Assembly (NCBI GenBank): GCA_037013685.1
Contig: CM072893.1
Coordinates: forward strand, 14,720,736 to 14,784,735
Direction of reading: 5' to 3'
From: Acridotheres tristis
Taxonomy: Eukaryota > Chordata > Aves > Passeriformes > Sturnidae
DNA: 64,000 bases
Below are positions 40,001-52,500 of this stretch, piece by piece (positions within the stretch are counted from its first letter, which is position 1; the number at the start of each line of letters is the position of its first letter). The notes beneath the pieces were generated by a model. It was given only the letters and a program-made list of their open reading frames with translations, was not told the origin of the DNA and did not search any database. Made by a program: the position numbers and the translations under genes.

Positions 40001-43000
40001 TAGAAATAGGGAACAGAGGATTGTACTTTTTGCTTAAGTATCCTGCAAATCCAGTTTTGGAATTTGGTAAATTCTTTTAGGGGTCTTTTAGAGAAATATA
40101 TTTTGAAAGACTTCTCCATCACAAGAAGTATTTGTAAAAAAAATAACCTTTTTGGCCTAGTATTAGGGAAAAAATCCAACAAAACAAAACAAGACACAAC
40201 CCCACCCAAGGAGCCTTTGCAGCAGCAGAGCTCATTGCAGTGCCCTGGGGTGCAGCAAGTGTGAGGTTACAGGGGAAGCACACAGCTCTTCATGGTTGCT
40301 GCCAGCCTTCAGAGTCTGAGCAAAACAGCATGGGGGGGCATATCAGGGAGCACCATTTTCAATTAATTTCATTAAATCATCTGACAGAGCAAGCTTTTGT
40401 CACTGCAGTTGATCAGCTCTCAGCTCAACTGGTGCACTTTGAGTTACAACAAGCTTAGAAACCAAAGCACTGTTTACCCTCCTCCCAAGTGCAAACACTG
40501 TGCTCCAGACATGTGCACTGGCTTCTGCAAGAACTTTTCAGTTTATAAAACAGCCCTCTGCTTAGTCATACTCAAAAAGGGCAAGCACTTTTTCACCCTG
40601 AAGGGAGGTATGTGTCTGGCATGTGGGCTGGAAATGGAAGAACAGAACATTCCTTAAAAATTCAAGGACTTGCTGAGTAGATCCTCCCTCACTATTTCTG
40701 AAGGCTCTCAGTCGTTAGATCTGATTTTTGTCTGCCTTCAGCACTGAGCAAATGCTTACTTGAAGATCAGTTACTAAACTAAATTCAAGTCTTCTGCACA
40801 TTTTTTCAGAGAACTGGTATTCTCCATCCTTACCTTCTCCTGAGTCCTTCCCTCTTATACACACTTGTTGCAAACATTGCTTCTCCATGAAGTTCTTACC
40901 TAAGGTAGTTATTAAACTAAAAGAAGGAAGTAAATAAAAATAAAACCATTAGTTATTAGTTTTGAAATTGTTTGTAAGGCAAGAATGTCTCATGTTTTAC
41001 TCCGTGGAAGACAGAAGTACAACACCTTCAAGTGTTGAATTCTCCCAGATAAATAAAAACATTCAATTAAGTCTGCCCTCTATCCAAGATCAGAACAGAA
41101 AATGGGAGTAATTTCTTAGTAACAAGCTCTTCATGCACAAAACTGATTTCTTAATCAAAATGCAAGGGTTTTTTTCCCCTCTTTTGTGTTATTTTGGATT
41201 TAGTGTTCATGGCAGTAAATTAACTACTTTAGTCCCCAGTTTTGAGGGTCATACCACCAATTAATTTCAAAGGGAGAGTCTTTATCTCTACTGCACTAAA
41301 ATAGGTATAAGGTCTAGCACATATGTCATTACTTTTGTAGACTCCCCAAGAAAGGCTCAGTGCTGATAGTAGTTTCCTTTCCTTCCCTTGGCATCTTGGA
41401 AAAAAACTTACAATGATATCACAGTATCCTTTTTCAGAGCTGACAACAGGTAGGGAGCAAAATCTGAAAGCATCAGAACAGGAATAAGATGAAAAGCTAC
41501 CTTCACATTTACAAAGAGATTGTATATGTAGGTGCTTGCTAAATGCTAAAAACTTTCACTTCCCAGCTAAACCAAGTAAATTTGTGATTACCTGGTATTT
41601 TCAGGGAGAAGTAGCTTTTAGACAACTGAGTACAAAACCAAGGCTTGTACACATGTGCACACTGAATTAAATTTAATAAAGCCAGCATCAAAAGCACCAC
41701 TAGCACAAGTAATCAATGTCATAGGAGCTGGGAGAACTTCCAAAAGCAGGACACATGGGTGGCAAAGAATTTAAAACTACTCTGCTGTATAAATAAGGAT
41801 TGAAGTGGGCATTAAGGCAAGGAAGCCCTGTGCCCAGTATGACAGAACAGCTAATACTTCTAAAGAAAAGAGTAAGGAAAACTGTCTTCTCTCCATTTTT
41901 CTTCCCACTTTTTACTTGTTTAATTTCTCTCATCGCATTTTTATACCAATGCCACTGGGCTCTGACTTTGTTGAAGCTCTGAAGCTTCAGGCACACAAAT
42001 ACAGCTACAAGTTGGCAGCCAGAGTACATGTGGTGGGGACAACAGCAGTGATGGAGGAACCCCCTGTGCCAGGGAGGGGTACAGAAAAGGAACAGGATAT
42101 ATAGACCCTTGCACAGGACAAAGGCAAATGCAGTCCTTGTCTGTACTTGCCTGACTTTTTTTCTAAGTCTCTACAGCTGACTTGGATCTTAACTCCCAGG
42201 CATAAATCTTGCCAAATTGTTTGGCATCTTTATACACAGCACTAGGGTTTGCACAGCACATTGAGCCAAAAGTATTAAGAAACACAGTATTTTGTTATGT
42301 AGCTAATGACTTATAGCTTTCAGTCTCAAAGTACTCAGAAACTTCCACTACATGTGGAAAACCAGCATTAGAAATGTACACAGCACCACCAAGGCTCTGG
42401 TGTTGACCTCTAGGAAAAAAAGCTCCGTTTTCCTCCCCCATCTGTGGGATTACCAAACTGTAGAGCTCATGACTGACATGTCCAAAAGCATTAACTCACT
42501 CCTACACATTTTGTGGTGGGGTTGGACATCCCTTCAATGGAACAGATTTGAAAATGGCCCACTACACTCTGTGACTTCACAGGGCCTTACTGAACATTTT
42601 GGGTTAATTTGACTAGTTCAAGGGACACCAAACATGGTGCAAAAGACAAATCTTTCACTGCCATATAGTGCTCCAGCCACTAGACTGTGTTCATGCTCTG
42701 AATTAAACAGCAGATAGACTGGCAGATTTTTCTTTTTTTTTCCCCTTGCACTTTCTTTCTTTCTTCCCTCCCTGCTTTGTTAAAAATAAAATAAAAAAAG
42801 CTAAAGAGCTGTATAAGAAATTCCATCTGGCAGCTGTAGAGTAGATAGTGAACATAAAGAAGAGATTCCTTTGCTGTGTCTAATGCATGCTGCTTATCCA
42901 AATTAGCCACACAATTACTTCTATCAATGCAAAACTAGTTTAATGTTTTTTTTCTAGTGCACAGCACTTGAGAATGACTTAAAATGCAGTATAATTTGCC

Positions 43001-43318
43001 ACAGTGTATGTCCTGAAGTGGCTCACTAATGAAAAGAGGATTAACTCTCCATTATTCTGAATTACCATTTTGTGAAATCACTAACAATATTTTCATTTAT
43101 ATACATATAACCCAGGGGGGACAAATATTCCAGTCATCCAAGCGATTAACAAATAAAATTTATTAGATAACATGCACTTTGGTCTTATTTATGAAGAGAA
43201 AGATTAGGGTATAAAAATGCAGATGACTGGATTTTTATCATCCTTGTTCTGATAATACCCTTAAGTCCATGACAGCAGAACTGGGGAGCAGCAGCAGTTC
43301 AGTGTTGTGTGCACACAC

Positions 43319-43640
43319 TGGAATCCGAGCGGCAGAACCCGCAGGATGCCGGGCTCAGCAGGAGCAATCTCGCAGGCTTCAGCACCTGTGGGCGCCACCG
43401 AGGTGTGCCCCACACCCAGGTCTGAGCAGCCCCCACAGGTGGCACACAGGGGGAACAGGGAGGTCTGACCAGCTCACACAGGCTGGCCTTGGCACAGGGA
43501 AGCTGTGCTTTGGGCACAGGGAAGGGGTGGGATGAGCTGCAGACTGCCTTGCCTCACTGGGAGGGAACTCGTGGCCCTGGATACAGCGCCGCCCCGTTCC
43601 TCGCTGTGCCCTGAAGCTGGGCTCAAACCTTTCTGCTGGG
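43319..43640. promoter_or_regulatory. CpG-richer block upstream of DUSP29, possible regulatory region
   Basis: About a dozen CpG dinucleotides fall within roughly 300 bp (for example around 43326-43345 and 43570-43602), while the flanking kilobases are nearly CpG-free. It lies about 3 kb before the first DUSP29 coding exon. No TATA box, transcript start or first-exon donor could be assigned, so a promoter role is only a guess. Confidence 0.25.
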
Positions 43641-43811
43641 GAGAACCCTCTGAGACAAGGGCAATTCCACAGCCAGCTGACTTCTCAGCCTTCCCCCATG
43701 AAATAAAAAGGCTGTCCTGAAGCAGCATTTCCAGGAACAGGCAGGGGGCAGAGTTCTTTATGCAAAGGACATGAGGACAGTCCCTACTCCAGAGGACTTC
43801 CACATGACATT

Positions 43812-43935
43812 GGGATTAGCTCAGTTGGTCAGAGCAAGGTGCTGATAATGCCAAGCTCACAATCTCCATGTGGGCCATTCATTTGCGATGATCCTTGTGG
43901 GTCCCTTCCAACTCAGACTATTTTGTCATCTAAGG
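43812..43935 (+). mobile_element. tRNA-Ile-headed, CR1-tailed SINE (TguSINE1-like)
   Basis: The head GGGATTAGCTCAGTTGGTCA, followed by GAGC, a GTGCTGATAAT anticodon-arm segment and GCCAAG, matches the 5' half of a tRNA-Ile(GAT), including the pol III A box. The B box and 3' half have decayed. The tail GATGATCCTTGTGGGTCCCT followed by TCCAACTCAG is a CR1 3' end. Passerine SINEs with this architecture are known. It is not a working tRNA gene: the T-arm and 3' acceptor strand are missing. Confidence 0.85.
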
Positions 43936-46321
43936 TTGTGTGTCCCCAACACAGTGCAGTGCCATGAAGTGACTGCCAAGCTGGCACAGCACTGGTACAT
44001 CATTCAGCCTGCACTAACTCATCCCTAGCTCACATGAAGCACCACAAGGGGTGGGAGCCTGCTCCAAGAAGCCTGTGCAGAGGTAACCCTGCAATCTGGC
44101 TGCCATCTGACTGCACTGGGTGAACGCTCTGCAAGAGATGGTCTCCTCTCCACACAAGTCTGCCAGAGAAATCTGAGCTTTCCCTGCCTGGGCTCGTGCT
44201 AAACATTCATCTCTTATACCCACAACAGCATTAAGAACTGTTAAGAACTCCATAAAAAGCCAGTCTTTTCACTTTTTATTCCAACAGGGCTGGCCTAGGG
44301 AATAGTCTTCCTGAAGCTCTGTTTGGTGTATGTGGAACAACTAATACGAGATGAGGTTAGACATCTTTGATTCCTGGGAAGATGCAAGCCCTTCTGCCCC
44401 CAACCAAAAGCTTCATGGCAATTATTTCCAGAGTTGAAGTAGAAAACCAGCCCTTTTGCCCCCCTTTTCCCTCCTTCTAGTTAAACACTGTAACTTCATA
44501 CATAGTCTAGAGTCAAATCTGAAATACATGTTTTATTAGAGGAATTTCAGCTGATGCTTTCCTGTGCTCTAATTCAATTTAAAAATCCCTGCAGCAGATA
44601 ACATTGGCAAGGCATAAAAGAACATAGCGTACTTGAAAGTTCAGGGAGCATATGGCTTCCTGGGACAGACAGGAACAAGGATTTCTCAGCAGTGGTCGAG
44701 CTTTCAGAGTGTTAACCAAGCTTCAAACTGTGCCGGTGTTCCAGTACCACAAACCAGCATTTGCAGATGTAATTGCCCTGTTCTGAGGTGTAACAAATCA
44801 ATGCACTGTGGCCACCGACTGGGATTACTGATTACATTGCTTTCTCTTCTTCCTTTCCTCTCCTCTCCTCCATGTTATGGAGTGAATAAAAGTAGTCAGT
44901 CCTTCAGCATCAAGGCAACAGGCTCTCAGTTAAGATAATTCCTTACTAGACAAACAGCAGTTCTTATCAATTTCTAGATAACAGCCTAATCACTCCCAAA
45001 GTCAGACTGTCTTAGATTTCTATCTCTGACAGACAAACATTATCTGTCTACACTGGTGAGTTCTGCATGTAGAATTAGCATAATTCTGGCATGGGAAGGA
45101 AAAAATCTCTCCCAGGGTATGGCTGCTGGGGCAGAGAGATGAGACTTGGTGCTACACATAGGCATGCAAGACAAGCCCAAGGTAAATTTGTTACAAATTC
45201 TCAGAGCCCTTTAAAAATCTCAAGAGAGGACTGCTTAGCTAAACATCATCATCATGTTTCATGGCTGAAAGATAGGTCCCCTTGCCAGTGAAAGCAAGCC
45301 AATTTTTGAACAAAGGTGTACACTTGCCAAACAAAAACTGACTCCACAATCTTGCACAGCTTCGGAGTAGAAAAACAGGAATCATTTGGCTTTGTAGAGA
45401 AACAGAACATGACAGGCACAAAAGAGCCCAAACTGAGCAAACAAACCCCATGAGTACATGAGATGTTAGTGAAAAATAGACATCCTGCTTTCAGGAGAGC
45501 TTTACAATAGCTGCATAAAGGCATTAGCCAGATTTTTGGAACTGAAAGGACAAAAACGTTCAGCAGCCAACACAAAAAAAATTTTGGGAGCAACTACAGG
45601 ACTCATTGCTTGAAACAAACGTGGATTTTTGACAGGCTCTACTTGCACACTTCATAAGATCGAGCCCAACTCCACATCTTGTTACAAATCTCTTATAGAA
45701 CCACAAGGTTCAATTTGTCCCTTCAAGGGAATAAGGGACATGAGTAACTGCTACCCCTGAGACACCAGAGAGTCCAGTAGGAGAAATAAAAGCAGAGCCC
45801 ACAGGGAGATGCAGCAGGCAGGGAATCTGCAGCAGGCAACATTGAAAAAAGAAGAGTAGAAGAGAGTACAGCAGTACATGTAACATTCACCTGAATAGAC
45901 ACATTTACTCTCCCTACGTTGCTGAAAACCACAAAGGATAAGCCTTTAGGAAGGTCTTAGTTAATGATAAAAAACCCCAACAACTTAAATTTGCACTTGG
46001 TTCCCCTAGGTGCTTTAGATCCCTAGGCTGTTAGACCTACCAAATTCTTGCCAGTAGATTTTTCAGGAAACAAATTCCCAGCAGAGACTGAACTTCAATG
46101 ATCACAAACCTTTGAGTTTGGTTTCCTTTGCTGGTGAGCTCATCCCACAACATATTCCTCACCTTACTCTGGGGAGGCAGAAATCCGGGTGCAAGTCTGT
46201 GTTTGCCACAGAACGCGTTCATCACACCTGGTCAGTGCTGCTCCCAGGATCCCACAGCTGGAGCAGAAGTCACTTGTTTTGTGCTCCCTTGGGTTAATGT
46301 TCTGTTTTGGTTGCATTCCAG

Positions 46322-46535
46322 TTTCTTGCACATCCTGAGAGCGCTATTCCATGGACAAGATGCCATCAGAAAGCTGGAATGCTGGGAAGAAAAATGCATA
46401 TAGAACAGTCAAAGTAGATCCTGATGAGGACTATTGTACCCCGGGGGCATTTGAACTGGAGAGGCTCTTGTGGAAGGGATGCCCAAAGTACACTCACGTC
46501 AATGAAGTCTGGCCCAGCCTCTACATAGGAGACGA
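46322..46535 (+). CDS. DUSP29: DUSP29 coding exon 1 (with 29 nt of 5' UTR)
   Basis: The exon follows the acceptor TTGCATTCCAG (AG at 46320-46321). Translation starts at 46351 and the frame upstream is closed by TGA at 46336. The donor is GA|GTAAGT at 46536, a consensus match. It encodes residues 1-61 plus two bases of Glu62. Because it opens at an acceptor, an upstream non-coding exon is expected but not located. Confidence 0.9.
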
Positions 46536-49500
46536 GTAAGTGCACACACTGCCCCCTGCGTAGCAGATAAGGGTACCTGGTACATCTCCTCTACACAGGG
46601 CATGACCAAGCTCTTCTAAACACAGCTCAGCAACAGAGCAAAGTGTTTGAAAGCACTGATGTCAGAGCTCCACAGAGCAGTCAGAGCCTGGCATGGCCCT
46701 GACTGTTACTGCTGTTTCAGAAAAGCACAGAGTAAATGCAGCTGGGTCTGTTGTTAAAGACAGAGTGACAGCACTGGTTGTGGCGCCAGGGTAGGTTGCA
46801 GAGGTTGAACCTCTATTTCTATGATCTATTTTTAAATGGTTCATTTCGAGGAGCAATTTGTTATTTATCTCTGAGTGAAAGTCGTTCCACTTACAGCTCA
46901 TGGCCTGGATATGTTGGCCACACCTTAGATTGGTTTAGGCCTAAAATGTAATTCTTGAAAAGTGACTGAAGAGACAGCTCACCCTGCAGTTGCATTTCTG
47001 CATTTCCAAGCCTGTGCTTGTGTACATAGAACACTCTGCATTTCCAAATTGCTCAAGAGATTAAAGCAAACAGAACCCTGAGAAGGCAAAGCTGCAGAGA
47101 TGTGTCTCACGGATCAGACCAAGTGTGATCTGGAAAAAAAACAAACCCATAAAACAGACTTAGTTCTGCTGAGCACAGGGCTAAACTACAAACAGCCTAT
47201 TCCAAGAAGCAGAGAAGACTGCTGCAGCAGGAGACATGCCACCAGAAAATCCCCCAGCCCAAGCCCTGAGCAGAGCATGAGAGCTTTTCTTACTCCTTTG
47301 GCATTATTGGTCCAATTCCCATTTTCCTCTACACCCTGCACTAACATGACATTTATTTTTACATCACCACTGAAAGACACAAGTAGGAGCCCCAGTGGCT
47401 CCAAAGTTCTCAATAATTTTTAAAAGGTCCTAAAATTCATCTGTTGCCAGCTTATAAAAGAGGAAAGATATACAGCTTTGAAAGTTACAAGACTCCTAAT
47501 ATCATCCACCAATTACTTCTGTGGCGCCGGAGGCAACAGAAAGACACAAGAGTTCTGGTCTTGAACCAAGCCAGGGCTCACAATTTTAGAGACAGGGGTG
47601 GGAGAGAGAGAGAGTGTGTGTGGTGTGGGATAAAAAAAATTAAGCCATGGGAACAGTCTGCCCAAATGATTCAGGAACAAAAGAAAAGGGAGTTGAATTT
47701 TTCTCTCCACATCCTGCCCTGCTCCTCCTGTTAGATATTTCTAACTCAAGACTCACCATAAAGAACAGCTTCTTCTGGCATTTATTTCCTACTTCCCTGT
47801 TTAAAATCACTAGCAGAATTATTCTGAATGAAGCTGTTAGAATAATCTTCCTCTAATCTCTGTGATGAAGCTGTAGCTGTGCCTGCTGAGCAAAGGGATG
47901 TAACCAGACAAGGAGTCAGTCTCTCAGATGCCCAGGACAGCAGTCACTGACTCTTTCCTGTAATCTTCCTGTAGCAGTGGCTTCTTACACCTTGTAATAT
48001 AGTAAAAGCTAGAAGGCGTGACTGAATACACCACACATCTGGCACTTCATACAAACTAACCAGAGGAACAGAAACAAGCTTCTTGAGAGGCACATAGAGC
48101 TACACCCCATCATGCTGGGCAGTGTGGTTCTGCTGGGGACTGGTCTTAAGTCAGAAGGAAAACCGGTGGTGCTTCAAGGGAAAAAACGTCCCCTACCATG
48201 ACAAGACAAAAGAATGAGAAAACCAATGAAGGAAAAACAACTGAGGAGCAAGTAGGGGGGAACGAGAAATAAAACTTCACCAGAAAATGGGACTCCCCAA
48301 AAGAGAACAACTGTTGTCAGCCAGGCAAGGGCAAAACTGACATGGGAGAAAATCTGGGAGGAGAACTGGTCTGCAGGCAAGATGCAGGCTTTCACGACCC
48401 TAACTAAAATGTGCTTTGAAATAGGCAAAGTCCACGGACCTTTATATCCTTCCTAGAGCCAGCTCCATATCTTACTCCTGACCAACAGCTTACCCCCTCA
48501 GTGTGGCAGGGTTTTCGTACTGTTTTTAAGATCTTGCTTTAGAACTGGTGGCCAAAGAGATGTCACAAGCCATGAACAGATGTTGGGTGAATTTGCATCT
48601 TAGCCATGCCAAATTAAGGTAGATCTTGAAAGAATTTGGTGGAATTCATCAACAAAATCAAATGAACACACACATGCTGAGTTTATCTTCAGAGCCTCCA
48701 CATCTGTGCTTCATTCCTGCCTCCTCCATTTACAAGGCTAACAGGACTTGTCACTGCTTATGGAAATGCTAATTAATTACCCTGACTATGTAACCACATC
48801 TTCCTTCTAATGCAATACAGGCTATCAAGGAGCCCTGTGAGCCCACTCCATCCTTTTGTTAGGAGGCTTCACTGCAGATGTTGCCCAGAGGCAATGAAAT
48901 CTCTATGAGCCTGTCAGACCCAGAATAATCAAAGCCTCAAAATATAACATGCTGTGTTCAGCTCCAATTGAAATTTTCCCCCAGCAAGTTCCAAGGGCTT
49001 TTAAAGACCAGATACTGGAATTTGTATGACACAGCCCAGTGATAGGAATAAATCACTCTTGGCTAAGATTTTGATTCAATTGCTACCAGGATTAGTGTTT
49101 GCATGTATCCTCCTCATATTCAGAAGTCTTCTAAAGGGATACAAAGCAGCCTTGTCTCCTTTGTTTCACTGGCCACCTGGTTGCTTGCACAAGCAGTTTT
49201 ACTGGCAAATCCCAAACCTTCTTGGTTCACTGGGATCACGTGGAAAATCTCTGTCAGTTACTCCTCTTGTAGTTTCTTCTTTCAGCTCTTCAGTGATGGC
49301 CTTATTACCTGACATGATGTTTAGGCTTCCACATTTCTGAAGTTCAAAGAATATTTCAGCTGAAGACAAAGGCCTCCCAATTTGTTTTCTTAAACATTCA
49401 CTAGATGTCATTAGGATTTAAGGCCTGATCACAATTTCAGGTTTTGCCATGTTCTCAAACTATTCCGAGAAAAAAAAAAAAAAGAAGTCTTCTGAAATGT

Positions 49501-52500
49501 AATTCTTTACAAGTTAAGTATGAAAAATAATTTTCTGGGTATGCAGCTGAACTGAGCTTGCAATTCACAAAAGCTATGGTCTGTTCCTGTGCTGTGCTAT
49601 GGCTTATGGTCTTCAGAACTAATGCAGGTAAGGAAGACGAGTAACTCAAACCCACAATTTGGAGTGCATGATAATTAAGACAAATAACTAAACACTAAAT
49701 ATATGCATAACTAAAACTCCTTCTCTCCTCTTGCCTTTCTGCAGAGAAGCAATACAGTATGGCTTTTTCCAAGTGACTAAGTAAAAAAACAATTTACACT
49801 AACCTAGAAGAAAACAGATGGGACTCACTCAGGCTAGAAAACAGTTACCTCCCACCATTTAGCATTACGAACTCCTAGCATCTATACCAGTATTAATCAT
49901 ATAAAAATAGAAGCAAATGCAGATTTAGATTTTAACAACACTCTTGAGGACATAGTTTTAACTTGGGTAGAATGAGAACCTGCCAATTGTAACAGCAGTT
50001 TAACAATCCAGAAAATCAGATGTTTAACACTGGACAGTCAACTTCAATGCTCCAATGGTTTCCAAGACAAGTGACACTTCTCCATAGAACATCTCTGTCT
50101 ATCAGTGATTTCTAACATTTGATGAGTGACTGAAGTCAAGTCCAGGAACTGACTGACCACAGCACATGTGCTTGGTGCCTTGGCTGTATAGAAAGCAGAG
50201 AGCTATTTCCTCTATGTTGTATTACTTACAAAAACTACATCCACCATTTTGGGCTAAAGGAAAATGAACTACTAAATCTTTTCTTTTTCATATTCTGACA
50301 ATCCCATTCAGTATTTTCAGTGGTACCTAAAAATTCTTTTAATTCACACTGAACAGGAGGTACCCAGAGAAATGGAGCAACACCTCAGAAGGAAAAGGGG
50401 ATACAATGCTACACTATCTCTAGACTCCCTCAGTGCTGGAGCTACCAAGGAAAATTGGGTCAGTATTATTGGAAATTCTCAACATCTCTCCTCAGGAGGG
50501 AGAACTGCCAGATTTTCTTAAGAAAGTGTCAATATTGCCTATATTCAGCAAGCTTCTTTCTGACACTGACCATCTGGTAAATTATCATCCTGCATCGAGC
50601 TTTCCTTTAGCGCTTAAGTAAAGGGAAAAGTTTGAGAGAGACGATTCCTCTCCTAGTAACATGTTGTCTCAGATTTCCTGGTGTTTTGTCAATCTGGGTC
50701 ACGTCAATCTGTGGCTTTAACAGTCTATACTGAAACATGTTTGCATTGCAGAACCTTTTTATGAAGTTTAAGGGACTTAGCTCTACCTAAAGTTGATAAG
50801 CACACCAGTCATGGTTGAGCAGTAGCAGCTGTAAGGTGCTGACTTACCTGGGGAGGGAGTTGCTCTGCCCACACTCTGCTGAGCTGACCCTTCCTTTAGG
50901 GGTACTTGTTTTCCTCATGAGCTGCTATCTTCCCTTTGTTAGATGCTTTTGATATACTTAATACTGCGTGTGAAGGTGCAGGCTGCAATGCCTGCACGTT
51001 CTTTTCCCCTCTCTTCCAATTCCAATGATTTGGGCAACTTTCTAACAAAAACAGCTGGGACTAAAGCTTCTTATGACAGTATTTTTGAAGAGAGGGGATT
51101 TAGTACACTGAACACAGCAACCTGAAAGAAAGCATTCTTTTTAATGTAAAACTACTTCTATTGTTTTTTCCAGACGAATGCAGAGTTTGCTGCTGCACTT
51201 GCTATTAATCCTATGAAACTTAGCCTTAAAACTGACAGCAGGCATGGTTAAAGTCTCAGACAAGCACTCTATTTGCCCTTGCACAACCCAAGAGGTAAAT
51301 AGTCTTTTGGGAACCATCTGAAAATGGATGACACTTTTGTCTGGGTCAGCTTCCCCGTTTGCTGAGTCTGTTAGTATCAATATATCCATATGTGATTTTA
51401 TCTCCAATTTTCACCATTGAGGTGGGATTCCCACATCAAAGTACTCCCCCTTGCCTCAGAACTTTAAAAACATGTTTATGAGTCCATCTGCCCTACAGTA
51501 AATGCAGGGTCAGATTCAGCAAAGCACTGTGCTTTTGCTTAATATAGAGAAAAGGACTTCTGGGTATACTTAACTTTTAGCAGAAGTTTATGTGCTCTCA
51601 TCTGAAGAACTGATGAGCATTACATGGGACTAATTGGCCCAGGTCATCTCTTACCAAACTGAAATACATTGAAATTTTCACTGTTATCTCCCAGTACCAC
51701 ACTTCACCTTCCTTGCATAGGAACACATTCAAGGCAGACACTGGAGACCACAGCTGCACTATGTAAAAGGAAATCAAGTGCTAATAGCACAGATGCTGGA
51801 GATATACAAAATGAAAACAATTGCAAGAGTAGCCAAGTGCTTACAGCTTCACCTACGGCATTTGTAGCAAATTCCTCTTTACAATGGCTACTTAAAAGTC
51901 AACCATAATCACAAAAATTGAAGTATTAATCACAATTTAATAGAAAACAGCAGCACCAAAAGAGGGGAAAAGAAGAATCTTGTTAGCTTGACTATTACAC
52001 TCTGGTAGTGAGTCAACTGCAAGGGAAAAAAAACCCTGATGCCTTTTCTAATCAAAAGCGAATTAGAAATAGAGTCATAAATCCTCCAATAAGGTCATGA
52101 TTCCTATACCCCTGAACAATCCTAAGCTATTAGTAACATCAACCAATCAGATATTCATGCCTGATTTATTTCTCTCTTTCCTCTACAATTCTGATACCTC
52201 AGGCATGATAAAAACTGCAAGGAAGGCCAAGAGCATTCCCCTCTCCTTGGGGTGTAATCAGAAGTAACATGCATGATGAAACACAGCAAACCCCACAGGC
52301 TTTGGTTACAGTGTACAGAGGAATGCTTTCACAACAGCATTGACACTGCAGACTCAGCTGAGGATGGAAAGCAAACCAGTCCTTCTCCCAAAGCCAGAGC
52401 TCACTGCTGGCTATGGGCAGTCCAAGCACACGTGTTGAGGGGCACAGCAACATTTCCATTTGCAGGCACACAGGTCCCCAGGTGAGGCCTTACCAGGCTG

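Larger units (their letters stand above)
34938..46321. other. Intergenic DNA between provirus and DUSP29
   Basis: Contains a CR1 LINE 3' fragment (36975-37066), a CpG-richer block (43319-43640) and a tRNA-Ile/CR1-type SINE (43812-43935). The DUSP29 promoter and non-coding first exon probably lie within it, because the first coding exon starts at a splice acceptor. I recognise no other coding sequence; the remaining frames are short and without motifs. Confidence 0.6.

Noticed and set aside
43812..43885. Possible tRNA-Ile gene
   Set aside because: Only the 5' half resembles tRNA-Ile; the T-arm and 3' acceptor strand are missing and a CR1 tail follows, so it is a SINE head.
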